From Zygnema cylindricum (taxonomy: Eukaryota; Streptophyta; Zygnematophyceae; Zygnematales; Zygnemataceae), in NCBI GenBank assembly GCA_037447655.1, contig JBBHKE010000188.1, positions 62,001 to 126,000 of the forward strand: DNA of 64,000 nucleotides, written 5' to 3'. Below, piece by piece: positions 1-11,976 of this stretch. Made by a program: the position numbers and the translations under genes. A model generated the notes under the pieces. That model was not told the DNA's origin, did not search any database, and saw only the letters and a program-made list of their open reading frames with translations. Each line of letters begins with the position of its first letter. Position 1 is the first letter of the stretch.

Positions 1-90
1 TGGATTACAGACTCTTCGTGATGGAACATCAACTCAATTAACGCCACACGTAGAGTTGGCCGTACGATTACAAAAACTACTGATGGAACT

Positions 91-142
91 TAGTAAATTT
101 TCTTCAACACTATTTAAACTTTGACACTAATAACGATTAGCG
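91..142. repeat. End of a TIR/MITE family (CACTAATAACGATT end)
   Basis: The stretch reads, in inverse orientation, like 26763-26810: both contain the TTAGTGTCAAAGTTTAAATA block followed by GTGTTGAAGAAAA. A related end (AACACTAATAACGAT) recurs at 9608-9632 and 27246-27263. It is probably the terminus of a small DNA element just upstream of the Rieske oxygenase gene. The rest of that copy lies at or beyond the window edge. Confidence 0.55.
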
Positions 143-426
143 GTGTAGTCGACGTCAATACGAACGATTCTCTGGCGAGTGTCACTATCGATCCCATACC
201 GTACAGCAACTCCACCATTTGCCAGGTGCCGCAGATGCTTTTCTGTCAACGTCTCACACCTGGCGCGCGCATGGCATCGCCGAACGCTGAGGGCCTGCGG
301 TCGCCGTCCTTCACACCTCCTCCGCTAATCGTGGCCGTACATCTCCAAATCGACTTCCCTGAAACCTTGCACCCCGGAGCTACTTCATTCCAGCAAATAA
401 TTTCCCTGCGCGCCATTTCCTCCGCC

Positions 427-3400
427 ATGGCCTCGACCTCCACCCTCAGCCAACCAAAACCTTGTCTCCACTCGCTTTCCGGCCCTCGCACGTGTGCCAC
501 GCGGAACTCCCAGAACCGGCTGACGCATCTGAGGAAGCTGAAGGGGAGTCTTCACCAAATTCCGCAGAAAAACGGAACGGCGACATGAAAACGTCTTCCC
601 AACTGGTCGGCCAGAATAGCCGCCGAGCAGCATAAAGAGTCGCCAGTCGTTTCTGCCGTTCCCACAGACGAACCTCCACCGCCATTTCCATGGCAGTCTC
701 ATTGGTATGGCGTCCACGTGGCACGTCACATGGATGTGTCACGTCCTCACCCGGTCACAATTCTCGGCCGTCCGTACGTTTTATGGCGTGACGTGACAAG
801 AGAGTGGCGCTGCTTTCTTGACGAATGCCCTCATCGCCTCGTGCCACTCTCTAAGGTCAGTGGGAGAGAGCCACGTGGCACTCTACCTACAATCCCTTGG
901 GAATTTGCAAGTCTCATCTTCCTTAAATTATATTTTGTCATTTTGTGGCTTTGGGCAGGGCCGGATCGACGAATCAGGACGTCTCCAGTGCTCATACCAC
1001 GGATGGGCCTTTGGACCAACAAGCACGTGTGAGCACATCCCACAAGAAGACGAAAAACAAGTCACATGGAAGAATGGCAGCTTCTCCTCGCGCTTGTGCA
1101 CGTGCCCTGCCAGCCATGGAGGCCCAGGTATGTGCCACGTCACCCACAAGCCACTGTTGACTGACGCCTTCTCCATCTTTTCCTGGCGCCACATGTCACA
1201 CCGTACCCATGCTGACGTCACCGTCGGTTCAAACCTTCACTTGCTGACGTCATCGGATTGAGCTATTGCATGCTGACGTCATCATCCAATGCGCTCTAGG
1301 GCATTGTGTTCGTGTGGCCTGACGAGAACGGATGGAAAGAAGCGAAGTCGACCCCTCCCTCTCTCCCGAAATGGATGGCCGAGGAGCCGTACAAGGAGAT
1401 GCGCGGGGCGGTACGAGATCTTTTGTACGGATATGAGGTTCTGGTGGAGAATGTGTTGGATCTCAGCCATCTTCCGTACTCCCACCATGGCGTCTCTGGG
1501 CACAACCGGACCATGGGGCGCCCTCTCCCATTTACTCTCACGGACGATTGGGTGAGACTCGAGTCCGGTCACATGGCCCCACCGGAGGCTTTTTAACAAC
1601 TACAACAGCTGTGTTTAGTTCATAGTTAAAAAATTGATGTGTGATTATCAATAGTCGACCACAATTTTCAAAGAGAAACGATCTTACGTGCGCGATTGGT
1701 GTTTTAAGTGTGAAGGAAATCTGACGGTGAAAGGGGAAAAACTATCCATAAAATCACAAATTCTTAAAAAAAGAATTGGGGATGAGGCTGTCAGTTCTTA
1801 CATTTTTATTTAGAAGTAAACTTTCTGACAGTGTTTAATAAAATGTATGCGAGGCACATGAATCATGGATACGAGACCCATTCTTGCAGGGTGCGGCAGG
1901 TTTCCTTGGATTTGGTCAAGCTGACGTGTTTCCTTCTGATTCGCTGTCACTGGAGTTCAGCGCACCAAGTCGTGTCACATACGCTCGGTGGGCTTACCTC
2001 TGATTTTTTCAAATGGTGCACCTTATGCTGCTGTCTTTTTCGTTATTGGGTATTTGGAATTTCCACCATTCGTGTTGCAGTCCATTAATTTGCTGCCAAG
2101 TGGCAGGTGGTTTCTAGAGTTATTACGATCGCTGGAAAGCCGACGCGATTTTTGGCAAATGTGTTTGTGACACTTGTTGCACCCAACAGGTCGAGAATCA
2201 TTATCCAAACGGGTGTAAATAGGAAAATCATGCATGGATGGATTCCTCGATTACCGGATTTTATGGCTCATTCGGACCAGCAGGATATTCTTGACGGTAG
2301 GCGATGGGTTATCTCTTCTTCACGTGCGGGAGGGGGAGGGGGAGGGAGAGGGGGAGGATGTCGTAGTAATTTCACACCTAAATGATTTAGAATCACACTT
2401 CTCAAGTGCTGTTCTTATTATACATGGGTCGAATTTGAATCTTCTTGCCTAATAATAAGTGTAAATATATGGTAATATCGGACTTTATTGTGAACCCTTG
2501 TCTTGTTGATGATGCAAAATTGCGTCAATTTTGTTGTAACTTCATTCGGGTAAATATATAGAGAAAACAAAAGATTGGATTTTCCATTGAATTGTTTTTC
2601 TATCTCTCACATTTGTTTCCTGGTGTGCACATTTTTTGTACTAGAAAAGCAAAATGAGCGATGTGAATTGAGGTGTATGCTTTGGCTAGACATATACGAG
2701 CTCTTTGATGAAAACCTTTGAATGGATCTTTCACATTTTGCAACAATTTTCAAGGTACAGTTTTGCAAAATTTAGCTAATACAAGATGTCTTTTGAATAA
2801 AAACACTAAAACCACTTCAGTCGGACTACACGCCCTCTCCAATATTGGTTCACCGCTTCACCACAAATTCTTTCATCCCCATTTTATCCCCCAGCAGTAT
2901 GTTCTTAGGCCAAGCAAAAACCTCCAGTTCGAGTTTTTTTTTTTTTCTCAATCCGTTGATGTATTTTTCAGCCATTTGTTTTGAGACCTTGAAAAATAGA
3001 AGTCGTCATGTGCCTGGCATTTGCGCAGTTAACCTTGTCTACTACTTTTATACTCATATAATGACCGCGTGGAAAATGTTATATCGATCAACCATGTTTA
3101 TTAATGGGGCATGTAAAATTATGGAATTGTTAGTCTTAGTTTAGCATTGCATTTCCCTGCGATTCTTTAATTGGCAAGACACGTGTGAACAATTTTTTTT
3201 GCACTCACCAACTAATTAGCAAGGAAAGCACATATTTCTTGGATTGTATGGGTTGTATGTTCGTTAGGTGACGCTTTCTTTCTTCACGCACAAGAGAAAG
3301 CTTTTCAGAGGAGAGGTGAAAACCTTGAGCCGTGGTCACGTTTCCTATTTATGCTGGCAACATCGGACCGAATTGTGACAGCATATCGACAATGGTTGGC

Positions 3401-3879
3401 TACATATGGAGGTATGTGGATTTAAAGACACAACTTCTCCCAAACATTGGAGTGGAGAAAATGACTCAGCTCACTAGCCGAACTTGTGTTAGTTTTCGAC
3501 AACACTTGGTTCATTTATTTCACTTGTTAGTAACAATTGAACCATTTTTTTTCCAGGGAATGCTGTTACTTTTCCCGAGGGTGTGAAAGTGCCATTATCA
3601 AGTTTCTGTTTGCCAAAAGAACAAACTTTGGATCGATTCCATGGTCATACTCAACATTGTACGGCTTGCTCGGAAGCTCTCAATCGTTTTTGGATGGTTG
3701 CAAGATTTGCAAAGTCAATCTCTTTTGCCCTTGTTCTGGCCACGAGTCTTTCCTTTGGTCGCCCTCTGACTCAATATGGACTGGTTGGAGGAGCTGTTGC
3801 TTTATTATTGACCGCCGTATGGTTGGAAAAATATAGCGAGTTGTTCATTTACCGTGCCTGGGATCACGCAAAGCGTTGA
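427..3879 (+). CDS. PAO: Pheophorbide a oxygenase-like Rieske [2Fe-2S] non-heme iron oxygenase (frameshifted, possibly a pseudogene)
   Basis: This looks like a chloroplast-envelope Rieske oxygenase of the PAO/PTC52/TIC55 family, which acts in chlorophyll breakdown. Exons by splice sites and phase: up to 855, 959-1127, 1300-1551, 1890-about 1984, 2107-2296, 3268-3411, 3557-3879. Exon 1 gives CPH and exon 2 CSYH, the two cluster ligand pairs. Exon 3 has FVWPDENGW, close to PAO, and the mononuclear-iron motif DLSHLPYSHH. The last exon has the family's HTQHCTAC CxxC motif and two hydrophobic segments, ending in AKR. A Ser/Thr-rich transit-like N-terminus starts at ATG 427, but an in-frame TGA lies at 586-588. 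Exon 2 is 169 bases and carries one base too many: both its ends join neighbours in phase 0. The shift falls near the A-run at 1052-1060. The donor near 1984 is weak. It may be a decayed copy or contain assembly errors. PAO itself versus a paralogue is not certain. Confidence 0.8.
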
Positions 3880-6554
3880 TGCTATCGCTTGAAATGAAGG
3901 TGAAAAGGTCGTAGTTGCGGGAAGTACACCATGATTGTGATTCTAAACACGTTTTTTGCACCACTATTTTCTTTAAGGGCGACTAGGATCATGTTTGGCG
4001 TTTTGTGCAATTTCGTGCACATAGGTGGATGCATTAGAATACGTTTTTCCACGTTTGGGGTTTTCAACAAGTAGGGACAATAGTCTAAAGAGCACAAAAC
4101 CGAAGAAAGAACAAATTAATATTTTCTAAGTCGTGTATATATTGTTTCCTGCTTGTGTTGTTGTTGAGTATCTCGATCGTGTAGGGTCATATACTTTAAA
4201 TGAAAAAGGAGTTTTGGCGTAGTTTCGTAGATGATCAAATTGGATAAATTTAGCTTAAAAGGGCTTAGAATGACAAAAGAACGAAATTGTTTGATTGTTG
4301 TTTTTGACTTTGTTGTTTGTTTTTTTTGTTCATAGTGTTTTGTTGATTAACCAATCTGTTCATGTCTATTAAACATAAAATTGCAACAATTGCTCTCGAT
4401 GAATGATGATGACGATGACAACGACAATGATGACGTCGACGTTTCAGTTTTGTATTTGTTGATACACTAAAATGTTCCACAATTTGAATGGTGCGTGGGG
4501 CCATAGTTGTGATACAGTAAAAGAAAAACCGACCTGAGATGATGTTTTTTAAGAAATGATGATCAATAAAACATGCGGATAAAAACACGAGAGATGGCGT
4601 AACCCTTGTAGTGTTTTTAAAATTGGTCTCACAGTGCTAATTAATGTGGATGAAACGTGCTCATTGAGTGCCCTGTAGCCGCAACTTCCCAAGATTGCTC
4701 GCTAAAGGTGGTGAGCTGTTAGATTACTTAGAAGTATTATCCAAGCATCAGCAACACTCACAGAGGTCGTGTTTCGGTAAAACTATGCGAAGGATAGTAC
4801 CCGCAAAAGCAAGGAATTTCAGCTTATGGAGCTACTGGAGCTATCGTCGTTAAAATTCTACGTTATTGAGAGGGTTGCACTTTGAGCATTTTTTTATGGC
4901 TTTGACCACATCTATCGATGTGCATGAATGGATAGAATTGAGTTTTTTTGCTTAAATTTGTTTTAATTTACTTCTTTACGTTGAACAATTATTGTAAGTT
5001 TTCTATTTCGATGTCGCGTATGAAGAATGTTTAGGACTCATTTTCAATCATGTTAGGGACGGAAATTGCATTATGTTTTTACACTTTGATCCGGCGCCAA
5101 TCTTGTGAGACGTTAATTCTCTCTTCCTTTGATGATCGCCTCAGCTCCCCCCTCCACTTTTTTTTGGGCCCAGAGAAAAATTTGGATCCTTTTGCTCGCC
5201 TCCAGGGGTCTTTCCCTTCCTTGGAGGAAGTTGGGTTTTAGTCCCAAAGCATGAGTTTTGTTGACATTTTGAAAGAGTAAGTGCCTTACAGTCTCGATTC
5301 AGGTTTATTCTATTATTTTATCTGGTGACTCTCTTTTACTTACTTCCATCTTTCCAGTCTCCGATGGCAACCCCTTTTCCAACATTTTATTTGGGAGGCA
5401 ACGTGTGTTCTTCCGCCCATCTGCATAAGAGTCCACAAATCATAATCTAGGGATAGTAATACTTTTTCGTTAAAGTGACCCAAAATGAGACATGTCGTAT
5501 AGTGCAGTTAGATTCAAATAGTATTAACACAAAAAATCACTAACTCTAAAAGCGACGCGTGGCACAGTACAATGGAAACCAGAACCTACAACAGTCAAAA
5601 CCAATGTTTGATGACAAATATTGGCCATACGAAGAGATTTCTCCCTTGTTCAAATACAAAATTATGAAAATTGTGAAAATTAGGATAGCCAAAGAACAGG
5701 TTCACATAAACATGATGCCTTCTTGTATTAGAAAACGAAGATCAGTAAAAAATCACTTGAAACAAGAACAATGTCAATTTTGCCAGCCAAACTTGCTCAA
5801 AAGGAATTCTTTTATATCATCGGAATCTAATATCAAACTAAATAATCAATAAAAGTCGGAGCAAAACTGAAACGACTCATCTCGAAAGTGTTATCAAATA
5901 GGAACAATAAAAGGTAACGCACCTTGGGAATATTAGTATGATGTTACTCAAAAAAGAATAAAAACAAACTTTATATATAAGTGCAATCCTAGTATCTGAT
6001 GATATTATTTGGAAAAAAACCTAAGCATATCAGTTTTCACTGTTGGTTGTACCACAAGCATAGCATTATCTACTTCTTCCATTAGCCACAACTACTAACC
6101 ATACTGCACAGAAAACACCTCTCTAGACACTGTGTCAGCACTGCCGCTAAAATAGGCGCAGCATTGCTAAAAGGTCCCTGAATGGAACAGCCAAAAAATA
6201 ATGTAGAAGCTTGAGCCTCGTTGAATGCAACATTGGTATCCACACATAACGACAAGCGTAGATTGTTGTGCTTGAAGTTACGTATCCACACACCGGTTGG
6301 TGCACTTTCTAAATTTCTTCCTAAAATTCAGGTTTCACCGGAGAGTATGATAAGTCTTTTCCTTCTAGTGGTTCTTTTTATAAAGTCTTTCCTTCTAGTG
6401 GTTCTTTTATTAAGTCTTTTCCTTCTAGTGGTTCTCCTACAGCCGCCTTCCCATCACCAATTTGCGGCCCTTCGATTGTATCTACATCTTTTTGCGTCCC
6501 TTCTTCAACTTCTTCTTCATTTGTCGCCTATACTTGACCATCCGCGACTTAGAA
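3880..6554. other. Intergenic region, no supported gene
   Basis: This AT-rich spacer lies between the convergent ends of the Rieske oxygenase gene and BCS1. Short open frames, such as 5559-5852, have no recognisable motif and AT-driven codon use. Near BCS1 there is a short tandem repeat (6343-6435). Confidence 0.6.
6343..6435. repeat. Three-copy tandem repeat downstream of BCS1
   Basis: About three copies of a 28-33 base unit built on TTTCCTTCTAGTGGTTCTTT lie just past the BCS1 stop codon, probably in its 3' UTR or flank. Confidence 0.8.
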
Positions 6555-8749
6555 TCAAGACCCACCTTTTGATTGTTGCTTCACCAAATCCTCCACATGC
6601 CTTAAGGCCTCATCCATACTCTCTCGGTGTAACAAAAAATAGCCTTGCAAAGCTGCGGGGCTCACAGCTCCTTCTGGAATTTTTTCGGCAAATCTGTTGG
6701 CTTCATCTACGGATGATTGAGGATAAAAACGTTGAAACATGCGCTGTGATTGGCTGTGAGTAGCGAGCCCCACAAACAAGCGGAAATCTACACGGCCGGG
6801 TCGAATAAGGGCAGGATCCAGTTCCTCAAGGTGGTTGGTGGTCATCACCAAAATTCGTCCCTCTTGCGCAGAAATCCCATCGATTGCGTTCAGCAGGCCC
6901 GAGAAGGAAAGGTCGTTGTTCTTCTCGTCTCCGTCCATCCGTTGAGTGAATACCGCATCAATGTCCTCCAACACTATAATGCTGCGAGAGCTTGCTTCGC
7001 ACATGGCGTAGCTTAGCTGTTGATCACAACGGAAATACAACAATGTTATAACTCGGTTTAAATTCTGTCAGAACATGGATCTCCCTGATATTCTAAAAAT
7101 CTTCTCCAGCGATAATAAATTAAAAGTTACTTTTAATAAAAGTTGGAAGCGTGCGGTTGCTCTTATTAACATGGTACCTACCACCTCAAAACAAAAAAAT
7201 CAACTTGACAAGGAGGCGCAAACAGTTGTTTAATTTCCAGTTCTTTGTCAAAATTGATAACAGTTTTCCATATAAAGCCAGAAATGAAAAGTATAGAAAA
7301 AGGAATGAAGATAAGTGTGCTTAAATCGCTAATAGGTTGACGGAGCAGTTGCATACTTCGTCATCATCCATATTCTTGGATGACAAACTGATGACGCCTA
7401 TATCGTATCCAAGTTCTCCTGCAAGAACTTGAATAAGAGATGTTTTTCCACAGCCAGGGGGACCATACAGAAGGTATCCTCTCCGGTGGGGAATGCCGCG
7501 CGCAATGTACCATTCTTCACTGCTTAGAAATGTCCTCGCGTCGTTTAAGATATTTCCAATGTCAACATCGAGAACAACACTGCAGGAAAAAGAAAAAAGC
7601 AGCAGACAATGAGATAAGTCGTCTCAAACAGAGTATGGGATTTAAAACCGAGACACTTTCACGGGTAACCTCTACTAGAACGAAGTAGGAAATGATAAAA
7701 AAAACAAGTACTACGAACCATCCTTCTGCATTCAGATTCATGTTGCTCGATTTCTATCTTCACTAATGTCTGGCTAAGCCTGTAGTTTGATCAAATTTCA
7801 AACAAAACAAAACAAATGCAAAGCAAAACAAGCGAATGCTTACATAACTATTCTGAGAAGTTTCCCCTATACCTGCTGATTGGCCGAGACACCTTAGTTG
7901 CCATTAACTCCCAATATCCGTGAGATACTTTCCACCTTCTGATGGAAGTCTTACGACTTTCTAAATCCGGCATAAAATGACATTCCATAGCTTCTTGGAT
8001 CATGGCTTCCAAAATTTTACGTGTGGGACCCTCCAGTACAAGTGTTTCCTTCCTTGCTGATAAATCCTTAGGCTGCGAAGTTTCAGCCATACATTGAAAG
8101 GTTACCTGCGTTCATCAACCACCGCCATTCCAAAAAGAAAACCACATTGAGTTATTAAAATAAATCACAACCTTAAAAGAAAGCCTTTAAAAAGAAAGCG
8201 GAAAAACCAGATCCTAAACACCAGTTTATCTGATCAGATAAGTACATCTTCGCGACAGATAAACTTTTATTTCACCTTCTGGCCTCGGAAGCTGATGCTG
8301 TGCGCCTTTAAAAGCTGTGGAAAGATGTAAACTCGAGGTCGATCTCCCGGGTCTCTTATTCCTCTCGGACGGTCTTCATCTTCATTTCCTTCCCATTTGG
8401 TTTCCAAACTGAGTCTCAAACTGTCCTTGCTGGCATTCCTGCTCAGCCATTCTTTCAACCATTCGAAAGCCTCTTCCTCCTCCTTGACGTGAATGACACA
8501 GATTCTTTTTCGTAATAATCGCGAGCAAATGGCGGATAAATGAGTACAAAGGAATTGTGTAAGGAATGTTATGACCATCAGGCCCAAGCCTCCCGCAAAA
8601 TAATCGTTTTGCAAGTATTGTCTTTTCACAGAGTTCAGCAGTAGAGATTGGGCGTTTGCCAGGTAGTCCGTGGTTGCCAGAGCAGATAGGTTAAAAAAGC
8701 TGCTCTGAACTATTTCAAAAAGTGACGAATTGCTTTCGGAATCCTCCAT
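6555..8749 (-). CDS. BCS1: Mitochondrial chaperone BCS1 (AAA ATPase for complex III assembly)
   Basis: BCS1 is an inner-membrane AAA protein that moves the folded Rieske iron-sulfur protein into cytochrome bc1. Four exons on the minus strand: 8749-8276, 8105-7873, 7579-7357, 7016-6555, all GT-AG and in phase, giving 463 residues (yeast and human family members are about 420-456). Exon 1 has the single N-terminal membrane segment after NDYFAGGLGL, typical of BCS1. Exon 2 is the BCS1-specific domain (ETLVLEGPTRKILEAMIQEA). Exon 3 has Walker A GPPGCGKTS preceded by RRGYLLY. Exon 4 has Walker B IIVLEDIDAVF, then MTTNHLEELDPALIRPGRVD with the conserved arginines. The start is the first ATG of the open frame. 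Land plants have many BCS1-like AAA paralogues; this copy keeps the canonical layout. Exon 4 borders are firm; the exon 2 acceptor is chosen by phase. Confidence 0.93.
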
Positions 8750-10518
8750 GGCTGAAACCTTTTCCGCGCATAAAAAGTGAACGAGATTCTTTCGTCCAAG
8801 TCAGTGAGACTCCTCCTTTGCCACCTCTTCCGGTCACTTTATGTACGAGAGGCGACCGACAGCTTTGGTGGGGCCACATTCGCGGCGAGTGGCCGGCAGT
8901 TCAAAAAGTGGTAAATGGAAAAGGTGTGGAGCACGTCTGTACGGACTTCTCGTGGCAGCCACGGCACAATAATATTGTGTCGTAGCAGACCGCGTAGGCT
9001 TCGGGGAAGCTTTCGGGGGGGAGATCAATACGCGGGCGCTGGACGCACCGTACTAAACGCCTTTCACACGCGTTTCCTATATTAGGCGTTTTAAACTGGT
9101 TCTAAAAGGCGCTAATTTTGATCGACGCGTTGCAGTTTTTGTTTTGTTCTATGTTATTTGTGAAACAATCCAACACCAGCCGATTTTTGTGGGTGCAAGT
9201 CTACACCCTTCATCGTTATTAGTGTTTAACCACTTTATGTTATGTTTTGTGAGAATTAAAGTAAAACGTCCTCGTGACATCACATTTTTACAACTTGTAA
9301 GTGAATTTCTTATGCAACTAACTTGGAAATCCTGCTAGCAGCTCGAAATAGCGGGAACATCACTGAACATGAAGCATAAAATAGTGTAAAGTAACTGAAA
9401 ATGCGTTAAATTTTACTCTATTTTATATGCATTGTACGATTTCCAAACCCCACAAGTACTAATCTCGATGCTGTCACGGTAGAACAGTTTCACCTGAAAT
9501 AGTGTTGATGCCAGCTCAACATAAACGCTATAAAGTCATCACTCAAATTGGCGCTTTCAACACACAAAATAGCGCTTTTGACGCTAATAGTATTTAAACT
9601 AATTTAATTTTAACACTAATAACGATAACCTGTGTCCTCAACCCAAAACAACATTCAAACCTTGCATGCTTCGTAGAGTCGGTACATCATCCAAAGTAGA
9701 TCACCCATAATGTGAGCCTCTCTTATCAGATGGGCTTACAGTTGATACTGGGAACTTCACCCGTCTCATCTCGTAATGCATAGGCATTCTCACCATAGGA
9801 ATCATTAAACTATCAACATGGACCAGGTAAACCATTGGAGTACATGGAAACAAGTAAAAAATATCACACAAGATCCATCTAACAAACAACAACAGACAGC
9901 TGCCAAAAGAAAAGGACAGGCAAAAGCAAAAGGACAAAAACGAGACGCAGAAATAAACAAAAAAATCAAAAGACAACAAAAAACCAAACCCTTGATTTGT
10001 TATTGACGTTAGGTACATAGCGTCGGCTCTACCGAGCCTGTTTTCTACTCAAGATCGATACAAACACTCCTTGAATCACACTCTGTATGCGGATTTCCAT
10101 AGGTCTTAATAATAAGTTCAGACCTTCTGCATACCATGCCATAGTAAAGTTTTAATATTTTTAACTCTACAAATTTGTATCGCCAGGCACCTACTCAACT
10201 GACTCTTAAGTGATAAAATTTCGGCAGTGGATTACAAGATCATACAAACAATTGAACAAAAGTAAAATACACAAAAACTACTAATTTTAACTGCACTAGG
10301 TAAAGCATCGGTTTTCAGGATAGGGCATATTATATTTAGGATTGGCTATTATAAATCAATATCAAATCACAAATATCCTCTCCGTGGCGAAATTTAATAC
10401 TTCCATACTATTTACTTCACGAAGGCTTCCTGGATAGCAGATGACAATAGACATTTTTGGCACTTTTTAGGTGCCTTTGGGCTATAAGTTCTGTAATAAA
10501 ATAGAAAAAGGTGTGTGC
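8750..10518. other. Intergenic region between BCS1 and GLYK
   Basis: It holds the upstream region of BCS1 (8750-9050) and the 3' flank of GLYK. The part 9050-9632 is rich in GGCGC/GCGCTTTT motifs and ends in AACACTAATAACGAT, a TIR-family end shared with positions 91-142 and 27246. I see no coding sequence that can be supported. Confidence 0.55.
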
Positions 10519-11943
10519 CTAACACTCCAAAGGGGATCTGCTCTCGTCGATGAGAAACTTCAACGTTTTTTCCGGGACAGCTGTTCGAGGCCCTTCCGCA
10601 TAAAGACGAGGCAGATAAGCCTTGTAGGCCGGCATGTAGAGCGATACAAAATCTGCCACCTGTCAAAGTTAAAACAATAAATGTCAAAGTTAAAACAATG
10701 AATGACAAATTAAAGACAACAAATGGCAAAGTTAAAATAACAAATGTCGACGTTGAAACAACAAATGGGAAGGTTAAAACAATAAAAATAGATACGTTAA
10801 AATAATCGCCATGAGCAGGTGTACCGAGGTGAGGGACAAGACACAAGACAAAAACGAAAGACAACTAAAACATTGGTTTACATGATATTGTAAGTAGACA
10901 AGACATAAGACAGAATATCCCTCATCAAATTTTCCTAATCATCTTTTTGAGAAGGTAATATAAAATGTTAAACATCAGCGGCTTACGCAGCAACTGAGTC
11001 CGTGGAAAGATTAAAAGGGATTTGCTTCCGCAAAAATAAAATTAAGTCAATAGAGATTCTTGGAGATAAATGATAGACATGTATAATTAGTTTTTTATAT
11101 GTATGGAGGCAAAAGTAAAAACATGTAAACTACAAGCTGTTCGGAAAATGACAAATTAAAAACCATTTAAGAAAAACTCGTGAAAAAGTAGCGTCGACAA
11201 TTACACAATTGCACAATTATTTTAAGAAACATAACATTGTTGTGAATGCCAACACTTAGAAAATGCAGTTAGTCCAAAACTTTAAATATAGGATGTTGCT
11301 TAAAAGTAATACAAATGCCAGGAAAATAAAAATAAAAATTGGAGTACGTACACACACATACAGAGACATACAGAGATATCTCTCTCTCACATACAGAGAT
11401 ATCTCTCTCACATACAGAGACATCTCTCTCCCATACAGAGATATCCTCAGTCACAGTCACGCAAATAAACAGAATATTACCACATTCCTTGCTACCAAAA
11501 ACGGGTACTCCGAATGTGCAAACACCTATTAGTACAAAACATCCGCCAACTTGGAAAGAACAAATGTTGGATAACAATATAAGTGTACAGTTTCGATACT
11601 CATCCAACAAATTTCCTCCTCCAATGGATACTCAGCTCCCAATTCCCTCTCAACTTCTCTCGTCCAAAGGAAAGGGAGGTCGGCCCACCTGGTCGTCAGT
11701 CATCCCGGGCTTCCCTCTGTTCCTCATCGCAACCTCCGCCTGCATCACAGACAACACTTCCTAAGAATGAGAATTTCCCCTCTTCCTCCCCCTTCCCCTC
11801 CTACTTTCTTTCCCCCCCTTCCCCTCCTACTTTCTTTCCCCCCCTTCCGTTTCCCTCTCGCTCTCCCCTCGTAAACCCAATTGGGATCGCTGACTTAGTA
11901 CACCTACCGCTCTCCTCCCTCTGCCCCTTCCTCCCCCTCTGCC

Positions 11944-11976
<33 letters not shown>

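Noticed and set aside
246-742. Minus-strand open frames over the start of the Rieske gene
   Set aside because: They are antisense shadows of GC-rich coding sequence and show no motif.
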